Shown here one piece after another: positions 31,412 through 35,248 of a stretch of 35,248 nucleotides of DNA (its first letter is position 1; each line of letters starts with the position of its first letter). The notes under the pieces were generated by a model, which saw only the letters and a list, made by a program, of their open reading frames with translations, was not told the origin of the DNA and searched no databases. The position numbers and the translations under genes were made by a program. Source of the stretch: Acidobacteriota bacterium (GTDB lineage: Bacteria; Acidobacteriota; Polarisedimenticolia; Gp22-AA2); NCBI GenBank assembly GCA_003223145.1, contig QHXY01000163.1, forward strand, positions 1-35,248. Reading direction: 5' to 3'.

Positions 31412-32575
31412 ATGCCCCTGGCCGCTCCTCTGGCCCTCAGCCTGTTCTATCTGACATCGTTCGCCGTTCTGGGCGTCTACCTGCCGTACTTCAATCTCTA
31501 TCTCGACGCTCTCGGTTTCTCCGGACTGCAGATCGGTCTGTTGACGATGCTCCTGCCGCTCTCGGGCGCCCTCGTTCCGACCTTCGGCGGCATGCTGGCC
31601 GACCGGTTGGGGTGGCGACGCGGGCTGGTGATCGGCTCGAGCCTGATGGCGCTTGTGGCCTTCGGCTTTGTCCCCGGTGTGCGGACCTTCCCCGCGATGG
31701 TCGCGGTCGTCGCCGTCTACGCGGCGCTGCGCGCGCCGGCGCTGCCGTTGATCGAGGCCGCCGCGATGGAGGTCTCCGAGGCGGGCGGCCCGCATTACGG
31801 GCGGATGCGCGCCTGGGGATCGCTCGCGTTCATCGTCATGGCCCTGGGGACCGGACCGGTCGTCGCACGCTGGGGGGCGCGTGCCGCTCTGTTCATGATC
31901 ATCGTCCTGCTCGCCCTGAACGTCCTGTCCACGCTGATGCTGCCCGGTGAGAAGCGGACGACGGTCCCCGCCGGGGCGACCGGGAGCCTCCGGCATTTCG
32001 TCCGACGACCGCGGATCCTCCTGTTCCTCCTGGCCTGCCTGCTGTCCCAGGCGTCGCACGGCCCGTACTACGTCTTCTACAGCATCTATCTCGAGAAATC
32101 CGGCTACCCGCCGCAGGCGATCGGCGTCTTGTGGGGCATCGCGGTTGCCTGCGAGATCGTCGCGATGCTCCTGATGCCCACCATCCTCGGCCGTCTCGGG
32201 ACGCTGCCGACGATGGGCGCGTCGGTTCTTCTGGCCGCGGTTCGCTGGTGGGTCTGCGCCACCAGCGCGGCGCCCGCGGCGATGATCCTGGCGCAGACCC
32301 TGCACGCCGCCACCTACGCCGCCTTCCATGTAGCGGCCGTCACCCACACGCACCACCTGTTTGGCGCGGAGCGCCGTTCGAGCGGACAGGCGATCTACGG
32401 ATCGGCGACGTACGGGGGCGGCAACATGCTCGGCATGCTCGTGAGCGGCGTCCTGTACGACCGCTCCGGAATGGCCGGCTTGTTCGCCGGGGCGGCGGTC
32501 GTTGCGCTGGCCTCCGGCCTCCTGATCGTCGCCGTGTCACGCCGGGAGGCTCGGGGGGCTCGATGGCAAGTATAA
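31412..32575 (+). CDS. major facilitator superfamily transporter (MFS_1-like, HcaT/LacY-related)
   Basis: A 387-residue protein with about 12 hydrophobic segments. YFNLYLDALGFSGLQIGLL at the N-terminus and GGMLADRLGWRRGL (motif A) are typical of the MFS_1-like family that includes the HcaT 3-phenylpropionate carrier. The second half has FYSIYLEKSGYPPQAIGVLWGIAVACEI and a His-rich loop THTHHLFG. The substrate is unknown. ATG 31412 has no ribosome-binding site but is positioned for leaderless translation. The TAA stop lies inside the TATAAT of the following gene. Confidence 0.87.
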   Translation: MPLAAPLALSLFYLTSFAVLGVYLPYFNLYLDALGFSGLQIGLLTMLLPLSGALVPTFGGMLADRLGWRRGLVIGSSLMALVAFGFVPGVRTFPAMVAVVAVYAALRAPALPLIEAAAMEVSEAGGPHYGRMRAWGSLAFIVMALGTGPVVARWGARAALFMIIVLLALNVLSTLMLPGEKRTTVPAGATGSLRHFVRRPRILLFLLACLLSQASHGPYYVFYSIYLEKSGYPPQAIGVLWGIAVACEIVAMLLMPTILGRLGTLPTMGASVLLAAVRWWVCATSAAPAAMILAQTLHAATYAAFHVAAVTHTHHLFGAERRSSGQAIYGSATYGGGNMLGMLVSGVLYDRSGMAGLFAGAAVVALASGLLIVAVSRREARGARWQV

Positions 32576-32576
32576 T
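32571..32576 (+). promoter_or_regulatory. -10 element of the mqnD-like operon
   Basis: A perfect TATAAT overlapping the stop codon of the MFS gene. No -35 match is seen. The expected transcript starts at about 32583, three bases before the structured leader element. Confidence 0.5.
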
Positions 32577-32585
32577 TTAAGAACG

Positions 32586-32663
32586 TCCGGCATGCAGCCG
32601 ACGGCGGGCGGGCCGCCGGGGTTGCAGCCTGGTCTGGCGCGGCCCGCCGCGGCTGATGCCGGA
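32586..32663 (+). ncRNA. candidate structured leader element, copy 2 (upstream of mqnD-like gene)
   Basis: Bases 32586-32593 pair with 32656-32663, G32594 is unpaired, CAGCCG 32595-32600 pairs with CGGCTG 32650-32655, A32601 is unpaired, and 32602-32609 pair with 32642-32649; the 32-base apical part can fold further. The design and core are those of the element at 7707-7750. Two outer pairs differ by compensatory changes (G-C to C-G, C-G to A-T). It ends 33 bases before ATG 32697. It has the position of a cis-regulatory RNA at the 5' end of the mRNA. Confidence 0.6.
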
Positions 32664-32696
32664 GGAGGGCCGGCCCTTGGGACGGGATCAAGAATC

Positions 32697-33548
32697 ATGA
32701 ACACACAGCGCAGTCCTCGCACGGTTCGGTTCGGTCACAGCCCTGACCCGGACGACGCCTTCATGTTCTACGGGCTGGCCTCCGGGAAGGTGGCGGCGGA
32801 CGGCTACGAGATCGTCCAGGTCCTGCAGGACATCGAGAGCCTCAACCGCATGGCCCTGGAGGGGGCGATCGAGGTCACGGCGGTGTCGTTCCACGCCTAC
32901 GCCTACCTCTCGGACCGTTACCTGCTCCTGCCGTGCGGCGCGAGCATGGGGGACGGCTACGGGCCGATCGTGATCGCGCGCCGGCCGGCGACCCTCGACG
33001 AGGTGAGGGACATGACGATCGCGGTGCCGGGACGGCTGACGTCGGCCAGCCTGGCGCTGCGTCTGGCCCTGGGCGACGTTCGGACCGAGATCGTTCCGTT
33101 CGATCGGATCCTGGAGTCGGTGGCGGGCGGAGCGTCGGAGGCGGGGCTCCTGATCCACGAGGGCCAGCTGACCTACGGGCAGAGCGGTGCGCACAAGGTC
33201 CTCGATCTGGGAGAGTGGTGGAAGCGCGAGACCGGGCTGCCGCTTCCCCTGGGGGGGAACGCCATTCGCCGGGACCTCGGGCCGGAGGCGATCACCGCGA
33301 TCGGCGCGGCGTTCAGGAGGAGCATCGAGTACGGATTCACCCACCGCCGGGAGGCCCTGGACTACGCGCTCGATTTCGGCCGTGGACTCGCCCGGCCGCT
33401 CGCCGACCGCTTCGTCGGCATGTACGTCAACCAGGACACCCTCGACTACGGCCCGCGCGGGCGCCGGGCGGTCGAGACATTTCTGACGCGGGGCCACCAG
33501 ATCGGCGTCATCCCGCACCGCGCGCCGATCGAGTTCGCCGTGCTATGA
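32697..33548 (+). CDS. MqnA/MqnD-family periplasmic-binding-fold protein
   Basis: A 283-residue protein related to MqnD (1,4-dihydroxy-6-naphthoate synthase) and MqnA of the futalosine route to menaquinone. FGHSPDPDDAFMFYGLASGK near the N-terminus, the EVTAVSFHAYAYLSDRYLLLPCGASMGDGYGPIVIA block and LLIHEGQLTYG with its conserved Glu and Gln fit the family. Some members are uncharacterised and may not make menaquinone; no other mqn gene is in view. The frame is open from ATG 32592, but that is inside the leader hairpin, and ATG 32697 gives the family start. It overlaps the next gene by 4 bases (ATGA). Confidence 0.82.
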   Translation: MNTQRSPRTVRFGHSPDPDDAFMFYGLASGKVAADGYEIVQVLQDIESLNRMALEGAIEVTAVSFHAYAYLSDRYLLLPCGASMGDGYGPIVIARRPATLDEVRDMTIAVPGRLTSASLALRLALGDVRTEIVPFDRILESVAGGASEAGLLIHEGQLTYGQSGAHKVLDLGEWWKRETGLPLPLGGNAIRRDLGPEAITAIGAAFRRSIEYGFTHRREALDYALDFGRGLARPLADRFVGMYVNQDTLDYGPRGRRAVETFLTRGHQIGVIPHRAPIEFAVL

Positions 33549-34542
33549 GCCCGATGCCGAACGACCCGGCCGCGGCCGCCGGCGAGTACCGGGCGGCCCA
33601 CGCGGACGCGGTTCTCACCGACAGGTCGGAGCTCGGCCGCCTGGAGATCACCGGAAAGGACGCGCTCGATCTCCTGCACCGCCTCACCACCAACGACGTC
33701 CGGTCGCTCCAGCCGGGGCAGGGGACGACGGCGGCCTTCCTGACCGGCAAGGGCCGCATCGTCGACCTGGTCACGCTGCACCGCCTGGAGGATCGTCTTC
33801 TCTGCCTGACCGGCCCGGGTCGGGGCGCCGCCGTCGCCGCGTACATCGATCGGTACACCTTCCGCGAGGAGGTTCGGGTCGAGGACCGCGGCCGGTCCCA
33901 TGGCATTCTCGGGATCTTCGGGGCGCGCGCGTCCGGGCGTGTGGCGCTCCTGTTCGGCCGGGAGGCGGCCGGTCTCCCGCTCCACCACAGCGTCGCGACC
34001 GCGATCGACGGTCTCACCGTCCTGCTGGCGCGCGCCTTCCCTCTGGCGGGAGACGGTTACCACCTGATCGCGGCGGCCGGCGACCTGCCGGCCCTGCGGC
34101 TCGCCATCCTGCGCCGCGCCGAGGGGCTGGCCGAGGCGGGACCGGTGTGTATGGAGGTCCTGCGCATCGAGACCGGCCAACCGGCGGCCGGGCGGGAGCT
34201 GACCGAGGATTACAACCCCTGGGAAGCGCGCCTGGACGAGGCCATTTCGCTGACCAAGGGCTGCTATGTCGGGCAGGAGGTCGTGGCGCGCCTCAACACC
34301 TACAGGAAGGTCACGAAGCTCCTCGCCCGTATCCGCGTCGACGGCGGTCTGCCCGTTCCCGGGGCGCGCCTCGAGTCGGCGGGGCAGCCGATCGGCATCC
34401 TGACGAGCGCCGCCCGCATCCCGGGCGAGGAGCGCGCCGTGGCGCTCGGCTACGTGCGCGACGAGGACGCCGCACCCGGCAAGGAGATCGACGTGGTCGA
34501 CGGTGACCGCCGTCTCCGGGCGGCGATACTGGAACCGGCGCG

Positions 34543-34546
<4 letters not shown>
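33545..34546 (+). CDS. ygfZ: YgfZ/GcvT-family folate-binding protein
   Basis: A 333-residue protein of the tetrahydrofolate-dependent YgfZ family, which helps keep certain Fe-S enzymes (for example MiaB-type radical SAM enzymes) active. The signature KGCYVGQE is at 238-245 with Cys240, and LHRLTTNDVRSLQPGQGTTAAFLTGKGRIVDLV at about 45-75 is the folate-binding part. The length is normal. The N-terminal 20 residues are Ala-rich and variable. It overlaps both neighbours by 4 bases, so the three genes are translated together. Confidence 0.9.

Positions 34547-35248
<702 letters not shown>

Noticed and set aside
32592-32696. ATG 32592 as start of the mqnD-like protein
   Set aside because: It is inside the leader stem, has no ribosome-binding site and would add a Gly/Pro/Ala-rich segment unlike the family.

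Overview
This is GC-rich bacterial DNA (I estimate 65-70% G+C by eye) with tightly packed genes, many of them overlapping by 1-8 bases (TGATG and ATGA junctions). I see no tRNA, rRNA, CRISPR array, transposase or phage gene. The content is chromosomal core metabolism. MqnD-type protein, octanoyl transfer plus lipoate synthesis, an Rrf2/IscS/IscA set without IscU, a bacterial deoxyhypusine-synthase homologue and a tandem ThyX-like protein together suggest an uncultivated environmental lineage such as Acidobacteriota or a neighbour. That placement is inference only.

Layout. 1-2798: end of an unknown gene, a Rieske ferredoxin, then on the minus strand trmB behind a tandem ThyX-like gene. 3120-10827: a 2-oxoacid dehydrogenase operon (E3, two unlike E1-alpha genes, E1-beta, E2) running into lipB and lipA, so that the enzyme and the makers of its cofactor are expressed together. 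The E3 gene carries an in-frame amber codon and the second E1-alpha gene has lost about 34 bases and its frame. 10802-12840: Rrf2 regulator, iscS and iscA under a promoter overlapped by a perfect inverted repeat. 12943-17159: deoxyhypusine-synthase-like gene, thiO-like oxidase, an MFS exporter and an exported-type unknown protein. 17285-21203: a six-gene chain of small metabolic and repair enzymes (methyltransferase, Nudix, SDR, thioesterase, DJ-1/PfpI, DUF72). 21229-26870: a GlcG-like protein and a YfiR / CHASE8-type hybrid kinase / response regulator operon. 26895-32575: acyl-CoA ligase, DinG-type helicase, SirB1-like protein, second MFS carrier. 32697-35248: MqnD-like, YgfZ, CbiX and the start of thioredoxin reductase.

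The strongest candidate for something undescribed is a structured leader element present twice, before the E2 gene (7707-7750) and before the mqnD-like gene (32586-32663). Both copies have an 8-bp outer stem, a single bulged G, an invariant 6-bp stem, a single bulged A and an inner stem of variable length. The outer stem shows compensatory base changes, and both copies end 33-35 bases before the start codon. Other points of interest are three -10 boxes placed 6-8 bases before start codons (candidate leaderless mRNAs), a YfiR system whose cyclase seems replaced by a phosphorelay, a deoxyhypusine-synthase homologue with changed amine-site residues, and several small lesions in otherwise normal genes that could be real decay or sequence error.
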